Positions 26,223 through 36,298 of a stretch of 64,000 bases of DNA are shown in pieces. The stretch's first letter is position 1. Each line of letters begins with the position of its first letter. Position numbers and translations under genes: made by a program. The notes under the pieces are model-generated. The model saw only the letters and a program-made list of their open reading frames with translations. It did not search any database and had not been told where the DNA came from. The stretch is from OLB11 sp041392835. Its GTDB lineage: Bacteria > Bacteroidota > Bacteroidia > Chitinophagales > Chitinophagaceae. The stretch is from the NCBI GenBank assembly GCA_041392835.1, contig JAWKLF010000010.1, positions 1-64,000 of the forward strand, read 5' to 3'.

Positions 26223-29096
26223 ATGAAAACATTGTTTTTACATACTCGATTCTTTATTAAGGAATGCAAATATTTTATAGCAATCCTATTTACAATCTGC
26301 TTAAGCTATATTACCCAAGCTCAGTTTTTATCAGCACCACTAACTTACCAAAGCAGCGGTGGTAGTGAAATCACTATCAAACACAGACCCGATATAGCCG
26401 ACTCGGCCTATCAAGTGTTTATTAGAAATACCGCCGCTTGTATTCATTGTAATGGGCCGGCTCTAAATGGATGGTGGTATTTACAACAAGCAGGTGCATT
26501 CTCTACAACTGATACTTTGAGCTATAAATATTCACCAGCACATAGCAAGATATTGCTTTCAGGTAGTTTTGTGAATAATAATAATTCAACAAAAACTCCT
26601 TACAATCCATTTACTGGTCAACTGGCAGGGCAAAAAGTTTTCAAGCATTGTGCTCCTGATTTCAATGCCGATGCCTTGCCCTATGGCGTATTCCCCCCTA
26701 ATGCAAATGCTGGATTTAATAATAGTGTATCCTTTTATGACACCTTTGAGCACAAACGCGATATTTGGTTTGATACTATAATCTATTTACCTGAAAAATG
26801 TGGGCTGTGGCAATTAAAGCAATCAAATCAAAATCCGAATAATAATACTGTTTGTCCGTTTCCTAGAGGTGGAATAGCGGGTGTTAAACAAAATACCAAT
26901 CTAGATTCGGTCAATAAATATTGGGGATCGACTATATATCCCTATAACACAAACTATATCAGTGGTGGCATAGCCCAAATCAATACCTTGGTACCCAATA
27001 GCAATCCTTATTTTTTGAGTTATCCTACTGGTGTATTCTACAAAAACACGCCCTCGGTCTATAAACAGCTGGCCGTAGATCCCGATGGCGATTCCTTGGT
27101 ATTTAGTAGCATACACATGGTTTTCCCCGATACTTTTTCGCAAGGCTCAGCCATATATAATAATCAAAAAGATTTTATTCCATTTCATATTTGTTATAAT
27201 CAGCTTCCGCCTTGGGATACTAATTACACAGGCTACGTGCCTTCTCCCTATGAATGTATTCCTGGCACAGGCAACCTGCCTAGCTGCATCAAATATGATC
27301 CTGTACACAACCCCTTCGATACCGATAGCACCTTTTGGGTAGATCCTCACAATGGCGATGTACACTTTACAGCCAAAAGTGCCTTTCAGGCTGCTGCCTT
27401 GCTACTTCGTTGCGATGAATATCGCCAGGGGGTCTGGATGGGCTCGGTAAACCGTTGGGTGGACTTGCTTATTTTCGACAGCACCTATAGCAGTTCTCCT
27501 TCCTTTTATATAGATAGTAATAGTCTGGTCAATTGCATCAAAGACAGTGACTATGCCTTTACGGCCTGTGCTGGCAGTAGCATTAGTATACCCTTTGTGG
27601 CTTTAGGTGCTGAGCCCGGTCTTTCGCATTTGGCTGCCAAAGACAATCATAGTGTGTCTATACCCGCCTCCAATGTTAGCTATATGGGCATAGGTACCGA
27701 TAGTGTACATGGGGTTCTCAACTGGGCTATACCTGCCAACGCCACTGGCGAGCATATACTCTTTATTACCCTCAACGATAGTATTTGTAGCAAAACGCCT
27801 TACCTCTTCGACCACAATTATCTACTTCGCATACATATTACCCATGGCATAAATACAGGCTCCGATACCAGTATTTGCCAAGGGCAAAGCCTCACCCTCA
27901 TGCCAAAAGACATCGGTAATAATACCACCGTAAACTGGACGGTGCTTACAGGTAGTGCCAATAGCCTGAGTTGTACTTCGTGTATCAACCCTATTGCTAC
28001 GCCTTCGCAAACCACTACCTATATAGCCCATATACCCGTTTCGGCTAGTAGTAGTTGCAAAACGGCAGATACGATTACAGTATATGTCATTCCAGACTTT
28101 AGCATACAGGCTACGGATACTACGATATGCAAAGCGGAAATTCAAATACCCCTACAAGTGCAAAGTAGTATAAACAGTGCTGGGCTTAGCTACCAATGGA
28201 CTCCCAATACAGGGGTTGTAGGCAGTACTCAAAGTTCTACACTCATCATCAATCCGGCTACTACGCAATATATCGTTACGGTAAGCGATACTTCGGGTTG
28301 CTTTACGCATACCGATACGGCTACTGTAGTGTATGATAATGGTTTTACAGCCAATATCAGTGTTAGCCCACAAGATATTTGCACTGGCGATACGGTAGCT
28401 ATCACCGTTGCAGGCACGGGCATTAGCACGGTAGCTTGGAGTCCTGATTATCATATCAGTAGCCTCTCTGGCAATAGTGTGTTTGCTTGGCCCGATACCA
28501 ATCATGTGTATCAAGCCCTAATACAATCTCAAAATTCGAGTTGTAAGCTATATCTGGATCAAGCAGTATATGTTACGGCGCTTCGCGCCGATGCAGGCCC
28601 TGATAGAAGTATCTTTGATGGCGAATCGCTTATATTAGGAGGTGCTGATATGCTTTGTGGTGAGGGCTGCACGGTGCAGTGGTATCCAGACAAGTATTTG
28701 GTGCATTACTTACTACTTAATCCCAAAGCTACACCACCAGAGGATATGACGTATTGGGTAAAGCTAAGCAGCGCACAAGGTGGCTGTGAGGATAGAGATA
28801 CGATGCAAATACATGTGAAGTGTACAGATATATACTTGCCCAATGCCTTCAACCCTCGTTCGGATGTAGATAATAATCGTTTTGGACCTCGCAATATTTC
28901 TATAGAATTAAAATACTTTAGAATCTTTAATCGCTGGGGCGAAATGGTGTTTAGCACCAACGATGTAAGCCAGCGTTGGGATGGCACCTACCAAGGCAAA
29001 GCACAACCCATGGACACTTACATTTGGACTATAGAAGGCAAATGCCCCAATGGCGAATTTATACAAAAAAAAGGAAATGTAACGCTGGTGAGGTAG
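26223..29096 (+). CDS. Large T9SS-secreted protein with gliding-motility (CHU_C) C-terminus
   Basis: A 957-residue exported protein with a signal peptide (FIAILFTICLSYITQA). The long N-terminal part is rich in Asn, Ser and paired cysteines. Ig-like beta-sandwich repeats follow from about residue 540 (patterns such as ICQGQSLTLMPKDIGN and TICKAEIQIPLQVQSS). It ends in a type B sorting domain of the CHU_C kind (IYLPNAFNPRSDVDNN, then FRIFNRWGEMVFSTND, DGTYQGKAQPMDTYIW). It is exported across the outer membrane by T9SS and held on the surface or released; adhesion is a guess. By eye the DNA becomes richer in G+C after about 27040. Confidence 0.85.
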   Translation: MKTLFLHTRFFIKECKYFIAILFTICLSYITQAQFLSAPLTYQSSGGSEITIKHRPDIADSAYQVFIRNTAACIHCNGPALNGWWYLQQAGAFSTTDTLSYKYSPAHSKILLSGSFVNNNNSTKTPYNPFTGQLAGQKVFKHCAPDFNADALPYGVFPPNANAGFNNSVSFYDTFEHKRDIWFDTIIYLPEKCGLWQLKQSNQNPNNNTVCPFPRGGIAGVKQNTNLDSVNKYWGSTIYPYNTNYISGGIAQINTLVPNSNPYFLSYPTGVFYKNTPSVYKQLAVDPDGDSLVFSSIHMVFPDTFSQGSAIYNNQKDFIPFHICYNQLPPWDTNYTGYVPSPYECIPGTGNLPSCIKYDPVHNPFDTDSTFWVDPHNGDVHFTAKSAFQAAALLLRCDEYRQGVWMGSVNRWVDLLIFDSTYSSSPSFYIDSNSLVNCIKDSDYAFTACAGSSISIPFVALGAEPGLSHLAAKDNHSVSIPASNVSYMGIGTDSVHGVLNWAIPANATGEHILFITLNDSICSKTPYLFDHNYLLRIHITHGINTGSDTSICQGQSLTLMPKDIGNNTTVNWTVLTGSANSLSCTSCINPIATPSQTTTYIAHIPVSASSSCKTADTITVYVIPDFSIQATDTTICKAEIQIPLQVQSSINSAGLSYQWTPNTGVVGSTQSSTLIINPATTQYIVTVSDTSGCFTHTDTATVVYDNGFTANISVSPQDICTGDTVAITVAGTGISTVAWSPDYHISSLSGNSVFAWPDTNHVYQALIQSQNSSCKLYLDQAVYVTALRADAGPDRSIFDGESLILGGADMLCGEGCTVQWYPDKYLVHYLLLNPKATPPEDMTYWVKLSSAQGGCEDRDTMQIHVKCTDIYLPNAFNPRSDVDNNRFGPRNISIELKYFRIFNRWGEMVFSTNDVSQRWDGTYQGKAQPMDTYIWTIEGKCPNGEFIQKKGNVTLVR

Positions 29097-29118
29097 TCCT
29101 TAGGTATCAATCATGTAA

Positions 29119-29166
29119 TGCAATTAGTTCGATTCTTTCAGTAGTTTCTATTGCATAATTTGGGTT
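29119..29166 (-). repeat. Inverted copy of the 10405 repeat end
   Basis: Read leftward from 29165 it begins AACCCAAATTATGCAATAGA and continues through GAAACTACTGAAAG, matching 10405-10436 with one mismatch. It lies between the ends of two convergent genes. Confidence 0.55.
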
Positions 29167-30317
29167 TATCCAATAGCTTGTTCTAAATCTGCTATCAAAT
29201 CTTCCACATCTTCAATCCCTACACTCAGTCTGATTAAAGAATCCTCAAGACCATTTTTTATTCTTTCTTCTCTTGGAATGGCCCCATGAGTCATGCTTGC
29301 AGGATGTCCTATTAGGCTTTCTACACCACCTAATGACTCGGCCAAAGCAAATAGTTTTGTGTTACTTAATACTTTGATTGCCGTGTCTATGTTATTGTCT
29401 TTCAAAGTAAAAGAAATCATGCCTCCAAACCCTCTCATTTGCTTTTTTGCTATAGCATGATTGGGATGATCTTCAAAACCTGTCCAATATACTTTATCTA
29501 CTTTAGAATTTGATTTTAAATAGTGTGCTATTTTTTCGCCATTTTCACAATGTCGTTGCATTCTAACATGTAAGGTTTTTATACCTCTAAGTACAAGCCA
29601 AGAATCGTGTGGGCCTGGAACTGCACCACAACTATTTTGAATAAAAGTAAGCTGTTCGTGTAGTTTGTCATCGTTTAATATTACAGCTCCATGCACTACA
29701 TCTGAGTGTCCACCTAAATATTTTGTAGCAGAATGTACTACAATATCAGCACCTAATGTGAGTGGATTTTGTAAATAGGGCGAAGCAAATGTATTATCTA
29801 CAACTAAGAGTATATTATGTTTTTTAGCTATAGCAGCACAAGCTTCAATATCAATAATGTTTAGTAAGGGATTGGTTGGTGTTTCTACCCATAGCATTTT
29901 GGTATTTGGAGTAATATGTTTTTCAATATCCGAGGCGTCAGCCATGCCAATAAATGAAAACTGAATACCATATCGTTGAAATACTTTTGTAAAAATTCTA
30001 TAGGTACCACCATATAAATCGTTGGTTGATATTACTTCGTCACCAGGATTTAATAATTTTATTACAGCATCTGTGGCTGCCAATCCAGAGCCAAAGCTCA
30101 AACCATATTTTCCTTGTTCTATAGCTGCTAAAGCATTTTGCAAAGCCGTTCGAGTAGGGTTTTGAGTACGTGCGTATTCATAGCCTTTGTGTACTCCTGG
30201 TGCTTCTTGCACATAGGTTGAAGTTTGATAAATTGGAGTCATAATGGCACCAGTACTGGGGTCTGGTTCTACTCCTGCATGTATAAGTTTGGTATTTAAT
30301 TTATATTCTTTACTCAT
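29166..30317 (-). CDS. Cystathionine gamma-synthase/lyase-type PLP enzyme
   Basis: A 383-residue enzyme of the Cys/Met metabolism PLP family (transsulfuration). Landmarks: the N-terminal KLIHAGVEPDPSTGAIMTPIYQTST; YEYARTQNPTR (binds the phosphate of the neighbouring subunit's PLP); SFGSGLAATDAV; WVETPTNP; VDNTFASPYLQNPL; and the PLP lysine in HSATKYLGGHSDV. The sequence alone does not separate synthase, gamma-lyase and homocysteine-forming variants. CGS/CGL is most likely from EYAR and SHP-like GHPASMTH near the C-terminus. It is transcribed alone, opposite to the E2 gene. Confidence 0.85.
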   Translation of the reverse strand: MSKEYKLNTKLIHAGVEPDPSTGAIMTPIYQTSTYVQEAPGVHKGYEYARTQNPTRTALQNALAAIEQGKYGLSFGSGLAATDAVIKLLNPGDEVISTNDLYGGTYRIFTKVFQRYGIQFSFIGMADASDIEKHITPNTKMLWVETPTNPLLNIIDIEACAAIAKKHNILLVVDNTFASPYLQNPLTLGADIVVHSATKYLGGHSDVVHGAVILNDDKLHEQLTFIQNSCGAVPGPHDSWLVLRGIKTLHVRMQRHCENGEKIAHYLKSNSKVDKVYWTGFEDHPNHAIAKKQMRGFGGMISFTLKDNNIDTAIKVLSNTKLFALAESLGGVESLIGHPASMTHGAIPREERIKNGLEDSLIRLSVGIEDVEDLIADLEQAIG

Positions 30318-30484
30318 TGAAAATGTATTTTAAATGTAAAATGTATATTTTATTGATAGCATGATTCCAAGAACTTGATTTGAAAAATCAATAAGAATTG
30401 GAATTATTTTTAAACGCCTGCAAATATAGATTTTCTTAAGGACTAAAGCACATTTGACTCAAATGGATTTTTTTAAATTTATAT

Positions 30485-30516
30485 TTTGAAGGCTGTAAAA
30501 AAATTTATTACATTTG
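30485..30516 (+). promoter_or_regulatory. Promoter of the E2 gene
   Basis: TTTG (30485-30488), 20 bases, TACATTTG (30509-30516): a textbook Bacteroidota -33/-7 pair. The ATG follows 25 bases downstream. Confidence 0.75.
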
Positions 30517-30541
30517 AAGACTAAAAAGCATAAAATACAAC

Positions 30542-32125
30542 ATGGCTGAAATAATAAGAATGCCCTTATTGAGTGATACAATGACGGAAGGAAAAATTGC
30601 TGCTTGGAACAAAAAAGTGGGCGACTTTGTTAAAAGTGATGATGCAATAGCTGATGTAGAAACCGATAAAGCTACCATGGAAGTAGTGCCTTATGTAGAA
30701 GGAACGTTATTATATATAGGTGTAGAGGTTGGCAAGGCAGCTAAAGTAAATGAAATAATTGCTATATTAGGCAAAGAAGGCGAAGATATTTCATCGCTTA
30801 TAGAAGAAAAACAGGCACCACAAGAAAATGAAATTAAGAAAGTAGTAGAAAACAATAATGATACTAAAATGTCGACTTTGCCCAAGGAATTGACTGTAAT
30901 AACAATGCCTCTACTTAGCGATACTATGAAAGAGGGTAAAATTGTAGTATGGAATAAACAAGTGGGCGATAAAGTCAAAGCTGATGACGCTTTGGCTGAT
31001 GTAGAAACCGATAAAGCCACTATGGAAGTAATTGGATATGCCGATGGAACCTTATTATATACCGGCATAAAAGCTGGCGAAGCTGCAAAAGTAAATGATG
31101 TAATAGCTGTAGTAGGACCAGATGGTTTTGATATAGAACCTTATATAGCATTGTTGAAAACAACTCATGTTGATGCTATTCCTGAAGCAAAACCTGAACC
31201 AGTTGCAAACAAAGAATCTAATATACAATCTCAACATACAGAAACGCATCACATTTCAAATGATGGACGAATAAAAGCTTCGCCTTTGGCAAAACAGATA
31301 GCAAAAGAAAAAGGAATAGACTTAAGCAATATACAAGGTAGTGGGGATGCCGGTCGAATTATAAAACGGGATTTGGATTCTCAAACACCTTTGGCTATTA
31401 AAAAAGCTACTACTACCTCAATACCAACTTTTGTAGATGGACATGAAGGTTTTGTGGATACGGAAGTATCGCAAATGCGAAAAATAATAGCTTCAAGATT
31501 AGGCGAAAGTAAATTCTCGGCACCACACTTCTACCTAAAAATTTCGGTAGAAATGGATAATTTATTAACCAATAGAAAAGCGATAAATGCACAAAGTGAT
31601 GTGAAAATTTCTATCAATGACATGCTTATTAAAGCGTGTGCTTTGGCATTGCAAAAACATCCTGGAGTCAATAGCAGTTGGATGGGAGACTTTATACGTC
31701 AGTATGAACATGTACATATAGGAAGCGCTATAGCTCTTCCTGATGGATTAATAGTTCCTGTAATAAAATTTGCAAATCAAAAATCGTTGGCACAGATAGC
31801 TACCCAAGCCAATGAGCTCTATGAAAAAGCAAGAAACAAGAAAATCCAACCAGCAGAATTTACTGGCAATACATTTACTATTTCAAACTTAGGCATGATG
31901 GATATAGATGAGTTTACAGCTATCATTAATCCTCCCGATGCTTGTATTTTAGCTGTAGGCAAAACAAGCGAAACACCTGTAGTTAGAAATGGTAAAATAG
32001 TAGTTAGAAATATTATGAAATTGACGCTTAGTTGCGATCATAGGGTAGTAGATGGAGCTGTAGGAGCCGCATTTTTACAAACACTCAAAAGCTATATCGA
32101 AAATCCAATATTGATGTTGCTTTAG
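30542..32125 (+). CDS. Pyruvate dehydrogenase E2, dihydrolipoamide acetyltransferase
   Basis: A 527-residue E2 with two N-terminal lipoyl domains, each with the lipoylation motif ETDKATMEV (residues about 40-48 and 160-168). A peripheral-subunit-binding domain follows (SPLAKQIAKEKGIDLSNIQGSG, about 245). The catalytic acyltransferase domain ends in SCDHRVVDGAVGA with the active-site His. It transfers acetyl groups to CoA in the central pyruvate dehydrogenase complex. The EIIRMPLLSDTMTEG start is typical of the Bacteroidota pyruvate-type E2. E1 and E3 are not in this window. It converges with the rhodanese gene, overlapping by four bases. Confidence 0.92.
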   Translation: MAEIIRMPLLSDTMTEGKIAAWNKKVGDFVKSDDAIADVETDKATMEVVPYVEGTLLYIGVEVGKAAKVNEIIAILGKEGEDISSLIEEKQAPQENEIKKVVENNNDTKMSTLPKELTVITMPLLSDTMKEGKIVVWNKQVGDKVKADDALADVETDKATMEVIGYADGTLLYTGIKAGEAAKVNDVIAVVGPDGFDIEPYIALLKTTHVDAIPEAKPEPVANKESNIQSQHTETHHISNDGRIKASPLAKQIAKEKGIDLSNIQGSGDAGRIIKRDLDSQTPLAIKKATTTSIPTFVDGHEGFVDTEVSQMRKIIASRLGESKFSAPHFYLKISVEMDNLLTNRKAINAQSDVKISINDMLIKACALALQKHPGVNSSWMGDFIRQYEHVHIGSAIALPDGLIVPVIKFANQKSLAQIATQANELYEKARNKKIQPAEFTGNTFTISNLGMMDIDEFTAIINPPDACILAVGKTSETPVVRNGKIVVRNIMKLTLSCDHRVVDGAVGAAFLQTLKSYIENPILMLL

Positions 32126-32763
32126 TTTAGCGATTCTTTCTTTTCTACAACTGGCATATTTTTTATTGCTGCTATTTCTTCTAATGTGTTTTCTACAAAA
32201 TGAATATTATGTATGCCTTTTTGTTTGAAAATAGTAGTTGCTACAAGTGCTCTATACTCATTGTCGCAATATACATATACATTGTGTTTGTCTTCGATTT
32301 GATAAAATAAAGAAGAATCAAGTAGTTCACTTAAAGGAATGTTGATAGCAGATTGTATATGTTTTTGTTCAAATTCTATATTACTTTGGCAATCAATAAC
32401 AATCAAATTTTTATCAAAATTCATATCCATTAATAATTCATCGGCTTCTATAGGGATTACCATATCGCCATATTTAGTATAGAGTAATTCTTCCACTATT
32501 GCATAATCAATATATTCTATTTCTCTATCATAAAGCAAGGCCTCTTTGATGTCTTGTAAAATACTTATTGACGTTTCATCTGTGATAAAGATGATATTTT
32601 TATTACGAATAAATAGGTCCTTTATATATTTTTTTATTAGCGCTATATCATTTCCAATATAAATGCTGCCTTTTATATAGCCATCCATAAAGCTTTCTTT
32701 ACTTCTAATATCAATACTGAGCGCTTCCGATTTTAAGTAATCTTGTCCAGATAGTAATTTCAT
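32122..32763 (-). CDS. Tandem rhodanese-like protein
   Basis: A 213-residue protein with two rhodanese folds. The first (residues 1-95, SIDIRSKESFMDGYIKGSIYIG) lacks an active-site Cys. The second (about 115-200, LIVIDCQSNIEFEQKHIQSAINIPLS) has the Cys in VYVYCDNEYRALVA. Such pairs move sulfane sulfur or serve as sulfurtransferases in the cytoplasm. The active loop is not the standard CRxGxR, so substrate and activity are uncertain. It is the last gene of the guaB operon, nine bases after the SDR gene. Confidence 0.75.
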   Translation of the reverse strand: MKLLSGQDYLKSEALSIDIRSKESFMDGYIKGSIYIGNDIALIKKYIKDLFIRNKNIIFITDETSISILQDIKEALLYDREIEYIDYAIVEELLYTKYGDMVIPIEADELLMDMNFDKNLIVIDCQSNIEFEQKHIQSAINIPLSELLDSSLFYQIEDKHNVYVYCDNEYRALVATTIFKQKGIHNIHFVENTLEEIAAIKNMPVVEKKESLN

Positions 32764-32772
32764 TTTTTCTTA

Positions 32773-33534
32773 TTATTTTTTATGAATATAATTTGCATTA
32801 GCTTGGTCTAAGCAAGTTATGGTAAGGTCATTGATACATACATGTGCTGGCAAGGTAGCAGTATAGTATATGGTTTGGGCTATATCATCAGGTTTTAAAG
32901 GTGTAAAACCTTTATAGACTGCATCTGCTTTTTCTTTATCACCATGAAAGCGCACTTCTGAAAATTCTGTTTCACAAGCACCAGGGTTTATGGCTGTTAC
33001 TTTAATGCCATAGGGTAGTAGGTCTATACGCATGCTTTTATTAAGAGCATCTACAGCAAATTTGGTAGCGCAATAAACATTTCCATTGAGGTAGGCATCT
33101 TTTCCGGCAGTAGAGCCAATATTAATTATATGTCCGTATCCTTGTTGTTTAAAAATAGGAATGATTTCTTTGCTAACATGTAAAAGTCCTTTGATATTTG
33201 TGTCAATCATTTTATTCCAATCTTCCATATTGCCATTATCTATGGTATTTGAGCCACTTGCCAACCCAGCATTATTTACCAAAATGTCTATTGATTTGAA
33301 TACAGATAAATCAATTGTTTGCAATGCTTTTTGAGTGTCTATTTCATTTCGTACATCAAAACAAAGGGTTAAAACTTGAACACTATATAAGGAATTGATT
33401 TCTTTTTCAAGTGCTTGTAGTCGTTCCAATCTTCTGCCAGTGAGAATAAGATTATAGCCATTTTTTGCAAATGTATATGCAGTGCTTTTGCCTATACCTG
33501 AAGTAGCTCCTGTTATCAAAATCGTTTTTGTCAT
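32773..33534 (-). CDS. Short-chain dehydrogenase/reductase (YdfG-like)
   Basis: A 253-residue classical SDR. The cofactor loop is TGATSGIGK, the NNAG motif is in ILVNNAGLASG, the catalytic Ser is in INIGSTAGKDAY, and YxxxK is in VYCATKFAV. The Arg-rich LTGRRLERLQ after strand 2 suggests NADP(H). It resembles the YdfG group, which oxidises serine or 3-hydroxy acids; the true substrate is unknown. It lies between the CHU_C protein (21 bases) and the rhodanese gene in the guaB operon. Confidence 0.85.
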   Translation of the reverse strand: MTKTILITGATSGIGKSTAYTFAKNGYNLILTGRRLERLQALEKEINSLYSVQVLTLCFDVRNEIDTQKALQTIDLSVFKSIDILVNNAGLASGSNTIDNGNMEDWNKMIDTNIKGLLHVSKEIIPIFKQQGYGHIINIGSTAGKDAYLNGNVYCATKFAVDALNKSMRIDLLPYGIKVTAINPGACETEFSEVRFHGDKEKADAVYKGFTPLKPDDIAQTIYYTATLPAHVCINDLTITCLDQANANYIHKK

Positions 33535-33555
33535 GCCTAAATTTTGGGCACGAAA

Positions 33556-35472
33556 TTAACGTATTAAAAGCACATCACCTTTTAAAAAGTGCTCTTTATT
33601 GTCTGTGTCAACTGCTTTAATGAGCCAATAGTATGTGCCTATTTCACAATCTCTATTTTTATATTTCCCATCCCAACCTTTTCTAAAGTCTGATGTATTA
33701 AATACCATTTCACCAAAACGATTAAAAATTCTATAGTAGTTTAGTTTTGAAAATCCGGAATGTAAAATAGTTAGCATATCATTAAGCCCATCATAGTTGG
33801 GTGTGAATGCATTTGGAAGCGAAAGGTAAGGCCCATTGGAAACGTAAACATTAATTGTGTCAAAGCCCACGCATCCTTTATCTGTAATACCTTTTAAAAT
33901 ATAGGTATAGCGGCCAGTATCTGGATAAAATCCAACAGGATTATTGACATTGATAGTATTCAAGTTATTGCCCGGACTCCATTCATATATCGTAGCCCCT
34001 TGTCCGTTGAATTGTATATAATTGCCTTTTACTATAGTTGTATCATTACCAGCAAAAACTTGTATGCCATCAACGTCTATAGCTTTTAGCACTGTATCCT
34101 TGCATCCTAAATTATTTCCAGATATAAGCGTGATAGGGTATGTTGAAGTTTCATTACCCAGTTGAAAAGTTGGGTTTTGAAGTGTAGATGTACTCACATT
34201 TCCAAAAAACCAATTCCACTGCGTTACGTTACCATATTGCGAGTTTGAAAGGTCTGTAAATTGAATTATTTCATTAGGGCATATCATACCAGAATAAGTA
34301 AAATCTGCTTTAAAATCTGGATATACTTTTACTATTCTATCTATAGAATCGGGGCAGGTAGTACCTTGATTTACGATTAATTTTACATGATAAGTTCCCG
34401 AATCTGGATAGGTAAATGTAGGCTCAAAGGCATCTGAAGTGTCGGCATTAGTACCTGCCACACCAAAATCCCAATGATATTTAAAACCTCCAGAACTGGT
34501 ATTTATAAAATGCACAGTTTTTGTTTTACAATTAATTATATACGTATTGGGTTCATCCGAAAAGATTGGAGTATTGGCCACCACAGCTTTGGAGCAGTTA
34601 GTAACTACAAACTGAAAATCTCTTCGTACAGTATTGATTAAAACACCATTACGCCATTCGTGACAACATACTGTAACTACAAATCTGCCTTGTATATTTG
34701 GAGTGCCTGTTATAATACCAGTATTAGGATCTATAGACATAGTTGGATTACCACCCATAGGATTGGACATAGTAAATGGTGAGCTATAATTTACAGAATT
34801 TATATTGGGTAATGGTCCAATATTGATTGGTTTTGGGTTGTTTTCGCTTGCTCCTTGAAAGGCTTCACAAAATTCATAACTAAGGCTATCGCCATCCACA
34901 TCTGTAGCAGAGTTGTCATAAATAAAAGGATTGCTTACACATATAATTTGAGGTGGATAGTTGGTAAATACTGCACTGTTATTACATATATTGGGTGGGA
35001 TAGTGCAAACAAAAGAAGCGCCTGTTACACCGGGATTTATGAGGTTTGATACTGTTTCATTTCTACAACATCGCTGAAAAATGATGGTATAAGGATTGGA
35101 ACTTATTGGTAAATTTTTTACAAACTTGAATTGCATTCTGCTTATACAAGTAAGCGGAATATTGTTGATACAATCATTTGAAAAATTGATAGGAACAGTA
35201 AAAATATTATTTGTAAAAATAGAATCAAACGAAAAGAAATTACTTCCATTATAGATTGAAAAATAGCCAGGGTCATCATTTGCAAGTGCTTGTGGTGAGC
35301 CACCACCTATATTGGTTGGGTTACAATCTCTATATATATTAAGTGTGATTTCGTAAGTTGCATTTAGGCCTGCTACACCTAAACATTTATACGAAAATTC
35401 GCCTCCCACTATATGAGAAGCAAAGCTTGGAGAAGCCCAAAATAGCAGTATAATAATTATTACCTTTTTCAA
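33556..35472 (-). CDS. T9SS-secreted PKD-domain protein with CHU_C C-terminus
   Basis: A 638-residue exported protein. The signal peptide is IIIILLFWASPSFASHIVGGE. The ASHIVGGEFSYKC opening is common in this group of surface proteins. PKD-type domains lie at about residues 320-395 (FKYHWDFGVAGTNADTSD and FTYPDSGTYHVKLIV) and 400-470 (WNWFFGNVSTSTLQNPTF). A type B sorting domain ends it (SLPNAFTPNYDGLNDML, YYRIFNRFGEMVFNTSDF). It is probably a surface adhesin or gliding-related protein, as inferred from the domains. It sits in the guaB operon, ten bases after the hydrolase gene. Confidence 0.85.
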   Translation of the reverse strand: MKKVIIIILLFWASPSFASHIVGGEFSYKCLGVAGLNATYEITLNIYRDCNPTNIGGGSPQALANDDPGYFSIYNGSNFFSFDSIFTNNIFTVPINFSNDCINNIPLTCISRMQFKFVKNLPISSNPYTIIFQRCCRNETVSNLINPGVTGASFVCTIPPNICNNSAVFTNYPPQIICVSNPFIYDNSATDVDGDSLSYEFCEAFQGASENNPKPINIGPLPNINSVNYSSPFTMSNPMGGNPTMSIDPNTGIITGTPNIQGRFVVTVCCHEWRNGVLINTVRRDFQFVVTNCSKAVVANTPIFSDEPNTYIINCKTKTVHFINTSSGGFKYHWDFGVAGTNADTSDAFEPTFTYPDSGTYHVKLIVNQGTTCPDSIDRIVKVYPDFKADFTYSGMICPNEIIQFTDLSNSQYGNVTQWNWFFGNVSTSTLQNPTFQLGNETSTYPITLISGNNLGCKDTVLKAIDVDGIQVFAGNDTTIVKGNYIQFNGQGATIYEWSPGNNLNTINVNNPVGFYPDTGRYTYILKGITDKGCVGFDTINVYVSNGPYLSLPNAFTPNYDGLNDMLTILHSGFSKLNYYRIFNRFGEMVFNTSDFRKGWDGKYKNRDCEIGTYYWLIKAVDTDNKEHFLKGDVLLIR

Positions 35473-35482
35473 CGTAGTAAAA

Positions 35483-36298
35483 TTAGTGTATATTGTTTAA
35501 ATAAATACGGCTTGCAAAGTCCAATAAGGCATTATTTAATAAATCGGGTCTTTCATACATACCCGTATGTCCTACTTCATTTAATAAATGTACATCACTT
35601 TGCGAACACAAAGGTATTTGTTTTAAAGCGTATTTATAATCAAAGGTACTATCTTCCTTGCCCAATATAAATTGTACTGGAATTTGCAAGTCGTTCAAAA
35701 TATATGAGTTATCCTGTCTTTGTAGCATGGCATTATAATAAGCTATTAATGTATTAGACGAAATTTGCTTAGCAATCGTTAAATGTTGTTGAATCAAAAG
35801 TTTAATTTCTTTTTTAGAACGTTCACTATATAAATTTAGTATCATAGCATGTAAGAATGCTTCTTTCCCACCTTGTTCAATGAGATGAATAGACTTTTTT
35901 CTGCGATCTTTTTTGTCGTCACTATCTGCATAGGCATTTGAAAAAACCAATGATATGCCTTTTAAATATGATGCGAAATTTTTTGCAAAATCCATTGCAA
36001 TATAACCTCCCATAGAATGACCAAATAGAATAGTTTGTTTTATTGATTCCTTATCTAAAAGTTCTTTTAGCATTATAGAAATGCTATGTAATGAGATAGT
36101 CTGAATTTCTTCTTTTGACTGTCCGCAACCCGGCAAATCAGGTATCAAAACAGTAAATTTTTGTTTTAATACATCAACCTGATACTCCCATATAGTGCTA
36201 TCTTCGCCAAATCCATGTAGTAGTATGATACTATCACCACTCCCAATTTTTTGATAAGACATTTCATAGCCATTAGATGCCTTTAATGTTTGTAGCAT
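35483..36298 (-). CDS. Alpha/beta hydrolase
   Basis: A 271-residue alpha/beta-fold hydrolase. The oxyanion loop is ILLHGFGEDSTIWEYQ, the nucleophile elbow is LFGHSMGGYIAM (Ser), the acid is in FILGKEDSTFDY, and the His is in LLNEVGHTGMYERPD. It resembles BioH/menaquinone-type esterases, but the substrate cannot be read from the sequence. No signal peptide. Its start overlaps the end of the DUF4105 gene by 26 bases, indicating coupled translation. Confidence 0.85.
   Translation of the reverse strand: MLQTLKASNGYEMSYQKIGSGDSIILLHGFGEDSTIWEYQVDVLKQKFTVLIPDLPGCGQSKEEIQTISLHSISIMLKELLDKESIKQTILFGHSMGGYIAMDFAKNFASYLKGISLVFSNAYADSDDKKDRRKKSIHLIEQGGKEAFLHAMILNLYSERSKKEIKLLIQQHLTIAKQISSNTLIAYYNAMLQRQDNSYILNDLQIPVQFILGKEDSTFDYKYALKQIPLCSQSDVHLLNEVGHTGMYERPDLLNNALLDFASRIYLNNIH

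Noticed and set aside
28152..28514. Leftward frames inside the secreted protein gene
   Set aside because: Shadows of the beta-repeat coding region with no family features.
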